Positions 42,120 to 50,769 of a stretch of DNA of 64,000 bases are shown here, in pieces. The position numbers and the translations under genes were made by a program. Under the pieces are notes generated by a model, which worked only from the letters and a program-made list of their open reading frames with translations, was not told the origin of the DNA and did no database searches. The DNA lies in the NCBI GenBank assembly GCA_045806965.1, contig JBJMIG010000022.1, forward strand, positions 1-64,000, written 5' to 3'. The stretch's first letter is position 1, and every line of letters starts with the position of its first letter. The DNA is from DASYTH01 sp045806965. GTDB lineage: Bacteria > Actinomycetota > Actinomycetes > Mycobacteriales > Pseudonocardiaceae.

Positions 42120-43208
42120 TTAATCCCAGCCAGACAGCCACGCCGGTGGCCCGTCCAGCGCCACGTTCAGCGAGGTGGCCACTGACCTGGCCCGATGCAC
42201 GGCGTTCACCCGGCGGAACTTCAACTCGGCCGCCGGGTCTTCGGCACTCATAATCTGCCGGATCACACCCGCCAAAGCGAGCTCGTCGTGTTCTCGAACC
42301 TCATTCTGGAGCGCAATTGGAAACTGGCCAGAAAATGCGTCGAATCGGAGGAGATCCGCACCGGCAGGAGCACAAACCGGGCAATCGCAATGCGTAATCC
42401 CGGCCCCATCCCAAGGCGCGAGGCAAGCCAGAATATTGGCGCGCTGCCAATGCAACAGCCTTGGCACGAACACCAGCGGGCTACGCCGCCGCAGGTTGTA
42501 CGCATCCCGTTGGCCAGCCACAAAAGGCACTCCGACGTGCCTGGTGGACGTGCTGAACCCGATGGCCGCCACGGCCGCCCCGGCCAGGACGGCGGGCAGC
42601 CCGGAAAGATCCGTGCGGAGCAGTTCGAGGCCGCGTCCGGACTCGGTGGCCCAACGCAGCACCCGGCGCAGACCCTCGATCTTTTGTCGTGAATCCAGCG
42701 GGTTGAACGCCGCGGCGAACAACACCGAAACATTTCGGTCGGCCGCCTTCAGCTCAAGCTCCAATGCGTCGATGTGCCGTCGGCCGAGCCAGCCGGTGTC
42801 CAGCGCGAGCGCCACCGACACCGCCACCGGGTAGGACCGGTTCAACTCGGCGCGCAGCTCCGGCACCCGGCCGGCCTTGATCCGCGCCCCCGCGGTGCGG
42901 ATCACCGGCAGTCCCAGCTCCGCCTGGACCTCGACCCAATCCAGTGGCATCGGGTTCACCCCGGGCAGCGACAGCTGCTCCGACGCCCGCCCGGGACGCT
43001 GCCGGTACACCGCCGGATCCAGGTCGACCCCCCACAGGTCACCGGCCCGGCGCAGGTAGCGCACGATCTTCAGCCCAGCCAGGCCCTGCAGCGTCACGCC
43101 GCCGAAGCGCTCCCGGCAGCGCAACACGTCCGCCACCTGGCAGCGGCCGAGGTAGGCCTGGGTCCGCCCGACGCCGGTCCGCGGGCCGGCGACATCGAGC
43201 TGCGTCAC
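42120..43208 (-). CDS. Uncharacterised protein with CDCPVC motif
   Basis: 362 residues, no signal or membrane segment. Repeating alpha/beta pattern suggests a barrel: VSVALALDTGWLGRRHID, VSVLFAAAFNPLDSRQK, GLELLRTDLSGLPAVLAGA, VAAIGFSTSTRHVGVP. Later come FVPRLLHWQRANILACLAPWD and the Cys cluster HCDCPVCAP. The Cys motif and barrel-like pattern loosely recall tRNA-guanine transglycosylase-type proteins, but I would not assign that. GTG at 43208 is preceded by GGAGGGAGG. It ends the mbtH-NRPS run on the minus strand, 28 bases after the NRPS stop, so it may be in that operon. Confidence 0.7.
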   Translation of the reverse strand: MTQLDVAGPRTGVGRTQAYLGRCQVADVLRCRERFGGVTLQGLAGLKIVRYLRRAGDLWGVDLDPAVYRQRPGRASEQLSLPGVNPMPLDWVEVQAELGLPVIRTAGARIKAGRVPELRAELNRSYPVAVSVALALDTGWLGRRHIDALELELKAADRNVSVLFAAAFNPLDSRQKIEGLRRVLRWATESGRGLELLRTDLSGLPAVLAGAAVAAIGFSTSTRHVGVPFVAGQRDAYNLRRRSPLVFVPRLLHWQRANILACLAPWDGAGITHCDCPVCAPAGADLLRFDAFSGQFPIALQNEVREHDELALAGVIRQIMSAEDPAAELKFRRVNAVHRARSVATSLNVALDGPPAWLSGWD

Positions 43209-43236
43209 GCCGCCTCCCTCCGCGAACCGGAACAAC

Positions 43237-46200
43237 CTACGGTAACCCGGCGTCGGGCAGCCGTTCGACCAGTGCGGCCACGGTTGGCGACTCGAACACG
43301 GTCCGAATGTTCAGCTCCGCGCCGAACGCCGTCCGGATCCGGCTGACCAGGCGGTTGGCGAGCAGCGAGTGCCCGCCGAACTCGAGGAAGCTGTCGTCGA
43401 TGCCGACCTCCGGGACGCCGAGCACGTCACAGAACAGCTCGCACATGGTGCGCTCTCGCGGCGTGCGTGGCGGCCGGCGCATGGGCAGCGCGGCCGCTCC
43501 GGCCGCCGGCAGCGCGGCGGTGTCGAGCCTTCCGCCGGCGGTCAATGGAAGCGTGTCGAGTACCACGAGGGCGCTGGGCACCATGTGCTCCGGCAGCAGC
43601 CGGCTGACGTGCTCGCGCAGGGCGCCGGTCCGCACGCCGTGCCCATCGACCGCCACGACGTAGCCGACCAGTTGCCCACCGACCGGAACCACGGCCGCGC
43701 GAGCCACGGCCGGATGGCTGGTCAGCGCCGTCTCAACCACCTCGGGCGCCACCCGCAGACCACGCACCAGGACCTGCCCGTCCACCGGTCCGACCAGGTC
43801 CAGCTGGCCGTTCGGCCGCCAGCGGGCCAGATCCCCGGTGCGGTACATCCGCTCTCCCGGGGGGCCGAACGGATCGGCCACAAACCGCGCCGCGGTCAAT
43901 GCCGGGCGGCGCAGGTATCCGTTGGCCAGGCACGGACCGCCCAGGTACAGCTCACCAACCGCGCCGATCGGCACCGGGCGAAGCGCCGCGTCCAACACGT
44001 AGGCCCGCTTGTTGGCCACCAACCGTCCAATAGGGACACTGGTGGCCTCGGTGACGTCCGGTTCGGCGATCGGGAACGTGGTGGTGAGCCCGGCGCACTC
44101 CGCCGGCCCGTAGCCGTGCACCACGCGCAGCGCCGGGAACAGCCGCAGCGCCCGCCGTACCTGGTTGACCGGAACCGGCTCCCCGCCGGTGATCACCTGC
44201 CGAACCACCCGGAAGATCGCCGGGTGCTCGTCGAGCAGATAGCCGAACAGGCTAGGCGCCAGGTGCAGCACGGTGACCTCGTGTCGGGACACCAACTCGG
44301 CCATCAGCGCCGGCTCCGGCTGCTGACCCTGTTGCAACACCGCGGTGCCGCCGAACAACAACGGCCCGAACAGTTCGAGCAGGCACCCGGCCGAGGACAG
44401 CGGGGAGCACTGCAGGAAGACCTCGGCCGGACCCAGCGCAAGGTGCCGCTGGCCGAGCAGGCTGCCGGTCAGGGCCCGGTGCGAACTGACCACACCGTGC
44501 GGCCGGCCGGCCCGGTCCGCGGCGAACTGCACACAGGCCACGTCGTCCGGACGCACCGTGCCGGCCAGGTTGTCGTCCAGTTCATGCGCGATGCGGCCCA
44601 CCATCTGGGCGTCCAGCCGAATCAGGCCGACGTCGGCCGCGGCCAGCCGAGCCGACCGGCCGCCGATCGTGATCACCGTGGTGAGGCCGGCGTCGGCCAG
44701 CACGGCGTGCAGCATTCGGGCGGACTGCTTCGGATCCAGCAACACGTAACCGGAACCCAGCTTGAGCACGGCAAGCAGCGCGGCGACCAGGATGGGCGAG
44801 CGGTCCAGGTAGATGCCCACCAGCTCGCCGGGCCGGATGCCTTGCCGGACAAGGTATCTGGCCAACTGGTTGGCCTTGGCGTTCAGGTCGGCGTAGCTCA
44901 CGTCGGACCCGTCGAAGATCAGCGCGACGGCATCCGGAGTGCGCTCGACCTGCTCCTCGAACAACTCGTGCAGGCATCGCCCGTCGGGACCGGACATCGT
45001 CGCGTCGTTCCAGTCGACCAACAGGGTGTGCCGCTCCGCCTCGTCCAACAACTCGATCGTCCCAATTGGACGGTCAGGTGCGGCGCCGGCCTGCTCGAGC
45101 ACCCGGACCAGCCGGGTGGCCAGCGCGTTGACCGTGTCCCGGTCGAACAGCGCGATCTCATACTCAAGCAGGCCGGCGATCCCGGCGGGGCGACCGCTGG
45201 AGTCACGAAGTTCCTCGAACCCGGCCAGCAGGTCGAACCCGGCCGACCCGGTGACGATCGGCTGCGGGTCCACCTCGAGTCCGGGCAGGGTGAGCTCGGC
45301 GGCGAGGTTGTCCTGCACCACCAGCATCACCTGAAACAGCGGATGCCTGGACAGCGTCGGGAAACCCTCGACCGCCTCGACCACCCGGCCGAACGGCACG
45401 TCCTGATGTGCGTACGCGGCCAGGTCGCAGTCCCGCACCCGGACCAGCAGCTCGCGGAAGGTCGGATCGCCGGCCAGGTCGGTGCGCAGCACCAGGGTGT
45501 TGGCCAGGAACCCGACCAGCTTGTCCAGGGCCCGGTGGCTACGGCCGGGAACCATGGAGCCGATCGGGATCTCGGTGCCCGCACCCATCCGGCACAGCAG
45601 CACCGCGAGCGCGGCCTGAAGCACCATGAACAGCGTGCTGCGGGTGGTCGCGGCCAGCTCGGTGAGCCGAGCGTGTACCAGCGGCGCCACGGTGAACCGG
45701 ACCACGTCGCCCCGATGGCTCGGCTCCGCGCCGCGCGGCCGGTCGGCCGGCAGGCACAGCTCGGCCGGCAGCCCGGCCAGCGTCCGCTTCCAGTACCGCA
45801 GCTGCGCCGCCTGCAGGCTGCCCGGATCCTCGACGCGGCCAAGGAGCTTGCGTTGCCGCTCGGCGTGTTCCAGGTGGCTGGTCGGCACCGCGGCGAAGCT
45901 CGGTGCCTGGCCCGCGGTGCGGGCCGCGTAGGCGGTGCTGAGGTCGCGCAGGATCGGACCGGTGGACCAGGAGTCCCCGGCGATCAGGTGCACGACCACC
46001 AGGAGCACGTACTCAGCCGGTCCCAACACGAACAGCCACACCCGCACCGGCCGTTCCGCGGTGATGTCGATGGGTTGCCGGTTCGCCTTGGTGATCGCCC
46101 GATCCAAGACGTCCTCGGTGCACTCCACCAGGCGCAGCCAGGGCGGCAACTCGCCCGGCCGGAGGATCTTCTGGTACGGCTCCCCGTCGTGCGACGGGAA

Positions 46201-46371
46201 TATCGTGCGCAGCGCGCCGTGCCGGTCGATCACGTCGCCGACCGCCGCGCGCAACGCGAACACGTCGAGCGGGCCGCGCAGCCGCGCGGCGAACGGCACG
46301 TGATAGGTGACGCCCTCGCCGAGTTGGTTGAGGTACCACAGCCGGCGCTGCGCGAAGGTCAACGGGATCAC
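43237..46371 (-). CDS. Single-module NRPS (C-A-T) with degenerate C and A domains
   Basis: 1044 residues: condensation domain about 1-430, adenylation about 455-930, carrier protein about 965-1040. The C domain has HLIAGDS where active ones have HHxxxDG: the catalytic second His is Leu129. The A domain's A3 loop, normally TSG(S/T)TGxPKG, reads FAADRAGRPHG, and the A10 NGK Lys is Arg in GGRLD. A5 GYGPAE, A7 YRTGDL and the carrier Ser in FGGHSLLANRL remain. No thioesterase. GTG start overlaps the mbtH stop (GTGA). Either decaying or repurposed; the reading frame is intact. Confidence 0.88.
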   Translation of the reverse strand: MIPLTFAQRRLWYLNQLGEGVTYHVPFAARLRGPLDVFALRAAVGDVIDRHGALRTIFPSHDGEPYQKILRPGELPPWLRLVECTEDVLDRAITKANRQPIDITAERPVRVWLFVLGPAEYVLLVVVHLIAGDSWSTGPILRDLSTAYAARTAGQAPSFAAVPTSHLEHAERQRKLLGRVEDPGSLQAAQLRYWKRTLAGLPAELCLPADRPRGAEPSHRGDVVRFTVAPLVHARLTELAATTRSTLFMVLQAALAVLLCRMGAGTEIPIGSMVPGRSHRALDKLVGFLANTLVLRTDLAGDPTFRELLVRVRDCDLAAYAHQDVPFGRVVEAVEGFPTLSRHPLFQVMLVVQDNLAAELTLPGLEVDPQPIVTGSAGFDLLAGFEELRDSSGRPAGIAGLLEYEIALFDRDTVNALATRLVRVLEQAGAAPDRPIGTIELLDEAERHTLLVDWNDATMSGPDGRCLHELFEEQVERTPDAVALIFDGSDVSYADLNAKANQLARYLVRQGIRPGELVGIYLDRSPILVAALLAVLKLGSGYVLLDPKQSARMLHAVLADAGLTTVITIGGRSARLAAADVGLIRLDAQMVGRIAHELDDNLAGTVRPDDVACVQFAADRAGRPHGVVSSHRALTGSLLGQRHLALGPAEVFLQCSPLSSAGCLLELFGPLLFGGTAVLQQGQQPEPALMAELVSRHEVTVLHLAPSLFGYLLDEHPAIFRVVRQVITGGEPVPVNQVRRALRLFPALRVVHGYGPAECAGLTTTFPIAEPDVTEATSVPIGRLVANKRAYVLDAALRPVPIGAVGELYLGGPCLANGYLRRPALTAARFVADPFGPPGERMYRTGDLARWRPNGQLDLVGPVDGQVLVRGLRVAPEVVETALTSHPAVARAAVVPVGGQLVGYVVAVDGHGVRTGALREHVSRLLPEHMVPSALVVLDTLPLTAGGRLDTAALPAAGAAALPMRRPPRTPRERTMCELFCDVLGVPEVGIDDSFLEFGGHSLLANRLVSRIRTAFGAELNIRTVFESPTVAALVERLPDAGLP

Positions 46372-46595
46372 GTCGCGCCTCCCGGGGCCTGGCGCGGTGC
46401 CGGGGCCGAACGCCGCCGGTTCCCGGCCTCGTTCGCCCGCACGAAGTTGAGGCACGCGGCTCGGGCGTCGGCGCCGAACGCGACCGTCCAGCCGGCCGGC
46501 GCGGGCAGCTCGGACGGCCACAGCGAGTGCTGCCCCCGCGCGTTGACCAACACCAGGAAAAGTCCCGCCTCCCCGTCGAACGGGTTGGTGATCAT
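46368..46595 (-). CDS. mbtH: MbtH family protein
   Basis: 75 residues. MbtH-like proteins bind and stabilise NRPS adenylation domains. NPFDGEAG, LVLVNARGQHSLWPSELPAPAGW and ACLNFVRANE are conserved; the two structural Trp are present. Translationally coupled to the NRPS. The tail after residue 57 is Arg/Pro/Ala-rich and longer than usual. Its start faces the repeat array at 46714-46742 and the divergent peptide gene. Confidence 0.93.
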   Translation of the reverse strand: MITNPFDGEAGLFLVLVNARGQHSLWPSELPAPAGWTVAFGADARAACLNFVRANEAGNRRRSAPAPRQAPGGAT

Positions 46596-46713
46596 TTGCT
46601 CATCACCACTAGGGGAATGGGACGGGATAAACGACGTGCGAGCTCCACGTCCAACCTCCCCTTGAGGTCCAAATGGGACTGGCCAGTACCCGCGCGTACC
46701 TTTGACCAGGGCG

Positions 46714-46742
46714 CTATCGCGACGCTATCGCGAGCCCATCGC
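46714..46742 (+). promoter_or_regulatory. Three heptamer repeats with 11-bp period (SARP-type site)
   Basis: CTATCGC at 46714 and 46725 and CCATCGC at 46736, each separated by four bases. SARP regulators bind direct heptamer repeats on an 11-bp period, so this is a strong candidate site for the SARP encoded at 47116-50130. It lies 119 bases from the mbtH start and 139 bases from the peptide start, which diverge. Confidence 0.6.
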
Positions 46743-46880
46743 CGCGGCGGACGCGCGATGGCGGTCGCAGAAGTGCGGCGATATAGGGACAATGCGGCGG
46801 ATTCATAGCGTCAGGACCGACAAGATCCCCGGCGCTTCGGTTGAGACTTTCCGAGCGCTCCGCAATCCAGGAGCCGCGAG

Positions 46881-47024
46881 ATGTTCACCCTTCGGTCCAT
46901 CGCAGTTGGTCTCATCGCCCTGTTCGCCATCGCCGCCGCACCGGCCGTCGCCTCCGCCGGCAGCTCCGTCCCGACCGGTGGAACCACCTACAGCACCGAC
47001 GACACGCCGTGGGGCTGCTGCTGA
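46881..47024 (+). CDS. Small secreted peptide ending in Trp-Gly-Cys-Cys
   Basis: 47 codons. A classic signal peptide (FTLRSIAVGLIALFAIAAA, cleavage after AVASA near residue 26) is followed by a 21-residue mature part starting GSSVPTGG and ending TDDTPWGCC. Two adjacent C-terminal Cys could be disulfide-bonded, lipidated or otherwise modified. GGAG lies about 9 bases before the ATG at 46881. It is divergent from mbtH-NRPS and convergent with the SARP gene. Too short for most gene callers; I found it by reading the interval. No family recognised. Confidence 0.65.
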   Translation: MFTLRSIAVGLIALFAIAAAPAVASAGSSVPTGGTTYSTDDTPWGCC

Positions 47025-47115
47025 TCGGTTCGAGGACCCGACATCCGCATGATGATCCACTTCTAGCCCGCTGACGGCGTCCTCCCCCACTGCGTCCGGC
47101 GTGGCGAGGACGGCC

Positions 47116-50100
47116 TCAGGCGCGCACGCGCTCCGGGTCGGTCAGCGACGCCAACATCCGGCGCGCACCGGTCTCCAGCTCGGCGGCCTTGCGTGCGCCG
47201 AAGGTGGTCACCGCGTGCTCGACCAGTTCGACGGCCTCCTCCTGCTCGCCCTGCTCGGCCAGCAGGGTGGCCAGATCGAGGTGCACCCGCGCGGCGCCGA
47301 CCTGGTCCAGGATCTGCTCACGCTGCCGGATCGCCAGGCGCAGCAGCTCTTGGGCTTCCGCGCGCCGGCCCAGCCGCATCCGCACCTGGCCCAGTTTGTG
47401 CAGCACGTAGCCCTCGCCGACCACGTCCCGGTTGGCTCGCACCAGCTCGAGCACGGTGCCCAGAACCAGATCGGCCTCCTCGAGCCGGCGCTGGGTGTAC
47501 AGCGTCTCGCCGAGCCGGAACAGCACCTGGCCCTCGACCCGGCGGCTGCCGACCTCGCGGCAGATGCCGAGTGCCTCGCTGAGCTGGTCGGTGGCGTGCT
47601 CGTAGTTGCCCCGTGACGACGACACGGCGGCGATCATGCTGAGTACGTTCGCCTGCCCGATGAGGTCGCCGACGCGGCGGAACCCGTCGAGGGCTGCGCC
47701 GAAGCCGGCCCAGGCGGCGTCGAGCTCACCGTTGTGATGGTCGAGCACCGCGAGGTTGCGGCGCGCCATCGCGTGCCCGTGGGCGTCGCCGACCTCGGCG
47801 AAGAGCGCGGCGGACGGTTCGAGGACGGCGCGGGCCGAGGGCAGCCGGCGCCGCGTCAGATAGAGCGAGCCCAGTGAGCACAGCACGGCGGCCTCGCCAC
47901 GCCGGTTGCCCGCGGCGCGCACCACCTCGAGAGCCCGTTCGTGGGTCTGCTGCCATTCGTCGAAGTAGGAGCCCAGCTCGAAGAGGGTGACCAGTTGGGT
48001 GGCCAACTCCCAGCACACCTCGTCGCGGCCCTCGTCGGCGGCCTGGCCGACCGCGGCGACCAGGTTGACGCTTTCGGCTTCCAGCCAGCGCAGCGGCTCG
48101 ACCGGCAGCGCGGTCGGATCCTCGTGCTCCGGGCGCCAGCGCGGCGCGCCACCCCGCAGCACGGTGTAGTCGCCGCCGTGCAGTTGGCGGTGGATGTTCT
48201 CGGCGCGGGCCAGCCACCCGCCGAACACCCGCTCTACCGCGGCGTTTCGTGCCGGCGCCGGCTCCTTGGCCAACTGCTCGCGGGCGAAGAGCCGGATGAT
48301 CGCGTGGAAGCCGTAGCGCGGCTGGCTGTCGAGGTCGGGACCGGTCACGTCGAGCATCTGCGTGTCGACCAGCCGCTCCAGCAGCGCGGCCGCGTCCAGC
48401 GGGTCCTCGTCCAGCAGCGCGGCGGCCACCCAGACCGGGATGGACTCGCCGGAGTACGCGCCGAGCAACCGAAACAGCCGCGCGGCCTGCGGCTCGAGGC
48501 CGTCGTAGGTCAGTTGCAGGCTGGCCCGGACCATCATGTCGCCGTAGGCGAGTTCATCCAGCCGGCGCCGCTCATCGGCGAGGCGCCCCACCATGGAGGC
48601 CAACGACCAGTGCGGCCGGGCAGCCAGCCGCGCGGCCACGATCCGCAGCGCCAGCGGTAACCCGCCGACCATCCGCACCAGCGCCGCCGCGGCCACCTGC
48701 TCCCCGGCCACCCGCTCGGCACCGATCACCGTGCCGAGCAGCGCCAGCGAGCTCTCCGGCCGAAGCAGATCCACGTCGAGCACCCGGGCGCCGGGGATCT
48801 CGGTCAGCCGGGTACGGCTGGTCACGATCACCGCGCAGCTGCCGCTGCCCGGCAGCAGCGGCGTCACCTGCCGTACCGCGGCCACGTCGTCCAGCACCAC
48901 CAGCAACTGCCGGCCGGCCAGCAGGCTGCGGTACATCTCCGCGCGCTCGTCGATCTCCTCCGGGATCGCCGAACCCGGGATGCCAAGCGCGCGCAGGAAC
49001 CGGCCGAGCACGTCGGCCGGATCCGCCGGCGTGCGCTGAGTGCCGGCGAGCTTCGCGAACAACTGCCCGTCACCGAAGCGGCGCTGCGCGATCCGGTGCG
49101 CCACGTGCACCGCGAGCGAGGTCTTACCCACACCCGCTTTTCCGGCCAGCACCACCACCCGCACCGCCGGGTTCGGTCCGTCCGCACCGAGCAGCGCCGC
49201 CTCGGCCTGTTCGACCAGCGCGTCGCGGCCGGTGAAGTCGACGATGTCGGCCGGCAACTGCCGGGGCACCGTCGGATAGCCGTCGGGCGACGCGGGACTC
49301 TCCCGCACGTCCGGTTGCAACGCGGGATCCTCGGCGAGCATCGCGGCCTCGAGACCACGCAACTCCTCACCCGGTTCCAACCCCAGCTCTTCGACCATGA
49401 TCCGGTAGCCCGCCCGGTACACCTCCAGCGCGTCGGCCGACCGGCCGGACCGGTACAGCGCCATCATCAACTGCCCGCGCAACCGCTCCCGCAACGCGTG
49501 CTCCGCCACCAGGCCGGTCAGCTCGCCAACCAACCGCTGATGCCGCCCCAACTTCAACTCAAGATCAAGGCAGGTCTCCAGCGCGGTCAGCCGCGCCTCC
49601 TCCAACCGCACCGCGGCACCACCCAGCAACGACCCCAGCTCACCACCCAGCGCCGGGCCCCGCCACAACCCCAACGCCTCACGGTAAAGCTCGACCGCGA
49701 CCTCCAACCGGCCCTGCCGGTGCGCCCCGGCGGCGTCGTCGACCAGCCGGGCGAACACCTGGCTGTCCAACTGCCCGTCCGCCACCCGCAGCAGATAACC
49801 CGGTGGCTTGGTCACGATCGGCTGGTCCACCCCGAGATCGGCGAACATGTGCCGCAACGCCGAAACGCAGATCTGCACCTGGCTGCGCGCGGTCGCCGGC
49901 GGCGAGTCCTCCCACACCACGTCGATCAGCCGATCAATGCTCACCACCCGGTTGGGCTCCAACAACAACGCCCCGAGAATCACCGGCTGCCGACCCGGCG
50001 GAATCCGCACCGGATCATCCCCACGCATCACCTCGACCGGGCCGAGGATCCGGAACTGGACACCGTCGACCGCAGGGCCCGAAGACTCCGCGGAACTCGC

Positions 50101-50130
50101 CACGCCCACCTCCGACCGTTCGCGACCCAT
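47116..50130 (-). CDS. AfsR/SARP family regulator (HTH-BTAD-NB-ARC-TPR)
   Basis: 1004 residues. OmpR-type winged helix about 25-110 (FRILGPVEVMRGDDPVRI, VSIDRLIDVVWEDSPP), BTAD about 115-260, NB-ARC ATPase about 295-560 with Walker A LAGKAGVGKTS and Walker B-like LLVVLDDV, then C-terminal TPR repeats (GEAAVLCSLGSLYLTRRR, GHAMARRNLAVLDHH, EGYVLHKLGQVRMRLGR). SARPs activate biosynthetic clusters by binding heptamer repeats. The adjacent NRPS/MbtH/peptide locus, with a triple repeat, is the probable target. ATG at 50130; an internal GTG is possible. Confidence 0.92.
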   Translation of the reverse strand: MGRERSEVGVASSAESSGPAVDGVQFRILGPVEVMRGDDPVRIPPGRQPVILGALLLEPNRVVSIDRLIDVVWEDSPPATARSQVQICVSALRHMFADLGVDQPIVTKPPGYLLRVADGQLDSQVFARLVDDAAGAHRQGRLEVAVELYREALGLWRGPALGGELGSLLGGAAVRLEEARLTALETCLDLELKLGRHQRLVGELTGLVAEHALRERLRGQLMMALYRSGRSADALEVYRAGYRIMVEELGLEPGEELRGLEAAMLAEDPALQPDVRESPASPDGYPTVPRQLPADIVDFTGRDALVEQAEAALLGADGPNPAVRVVVLAGKAGVGKTSLAVHVAHRIAQRRFGDGQLFAKLAGTQRTPADPADVLGRFLRALGIPGSAIPEEIDERAEMYRSLLAGRQLLVVLDDVAAVRQVTPLLPGSGSCAVIVTSRTRLTEIPGARVLDVDLLRPESSLALLGTVIGAERVAGEQVAAAALVRMVGGLPLALRIVAARLAARPHWSLASMVGRLADERRRLDELAYGDMMVRASLQLTYDGLEPQAARLFRLLGAYSGESIPVWVAAALLDEDPLDAAALLERLVDTQMLDVTGPDLDSQPRYGFHAIIRLFAREQLAKEPAPARNAAVERVFGGWLARAENIHRQLHGGDYTVLRGGAPRWRPEHEDPTALPVEPLRWLEAESVNLVAAVGQAADEGRDEVCWELATQLVTLFELGSYFDEWQQTHERALEVVRAAGNRRGEAAVLCSLGSLYLTRRRLPSARAVLEPSAALFAEVGDAHGHAMARRNLAVLDHHNGELDAAWAGFGAALDGFRRVGDLIGQANVLSMIAAVSSSRGNYEHATDQLSEALGICREVGSRRVEGQVLFRLGETLYTQRRLEEADLVLGTVLELVRANRDVVGEGYVLHKLGQVRMRLGRRAEAQELLRLAIRQREQILDQVGAARVHLDLATLLAEQGEQEEAVELVEHAVTTFGARKAAELETGARRMLASLTDPERVRA

Positions 50131-50315
50131 GCCCGGTCGCGCGCCTCAATCTAAGGATTATCGTCCCATCTGGCGCCAGCGGAAGAGGTAGCACCAAAGT
50201 CGTTTCCGTTCGACCGCGCAATAGCGCCGTCATAACCACCCGATGCCGCGCGCGGTCACCCTGGTCACACCGGTCCCACGGCGGGTTCCCGGCTCTGGAC
50301 TGAATGGTTCGCCTG

Positions 50316-50729
50316 ATGACTAACGAGCACTCATCCACCTCGTGCCCGACCCCTTCGTGTCCGCCCTCCGGCGAGTTGGCCATGGTCGCCATGGACCACA
50401 TTCGGCTCAGCTACTGCTACCTCGACGACGGGGACATCGACGGCTACTGCTCGCTGTTCACCGAGCAGGCGGTAATCCGCCAACCAGGCACGCCACCGGT
50501 GAGCGGCCGCCAGGAGTTGGAACGCATCGAACGGGCCAAGCGGGGAACCTCCCGGAGCCGCCACTTCATCCACGAGCTGATCGCTTCGGGGCGGCGGGTC
50601 GCCGCCATCGGCCGGCTCCGCACCGCGGCCGCGGAACTGCACTTCGTGGATGTGTTCACCATTGCGGACAACGGACTGCTCACCGATCGCACCACGTTCC
50701 TGTACACACCGGCAGCAGATGCGGGCTGA
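50316..50729 (+). CDS. NTF2/SnoaL-like protein
   Basis: 137 residues, single NTF2-like fold: DHIRLSYCYLDDGDIDGYCSLFTEQAVIRQPG (quoted in part), GRQELERIERAKRG, SRHFIHELIASG, LHFVDVFTIADNGLLTDRTTFLY. This fold includes polyketide cyclases, isomerases and ring hydroxylase subunits; the active-site residues are not diagnostic. The N-terminal 25 residues are low complexity, so the true start could be an internal ATG near residue 23. It lies divergent to the SARP gene, 185 bases apart, and may be one of its targets. Confidence 0.75.
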   Translation: MTNEHSSTSCPTPSCPPSGELAMVAMDHIRLSYCYLDDGDIDGYCSLFTEQAVIRQPGTPPVSGRQELERIERAKRGTSRSRHFIHELIASGRRVAAIGRLRTAAAELHFVDVFTIADNGLLTDRTTFLYTPAADAG

Positions 50730-50769
50730 AGGCCTGATAACGGTGCGATAGCTGGCGAAACTGGTCAGA

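Noticed and set aside
43237..46595. Calling the NRPS/MbtH a siderophore or known antibiotic pathway
   Set aside because: One module with degenerate motifs, no thioesterase, transporter or siderophore precursor genes.
43369..46665. 1098-codon open frame on the plus strand
   Set aside because: Antisense to the NRPS and mbtH genes; His/Gln/Arg-rich composition typical of reverse-strand frames in GC-rich DNA.
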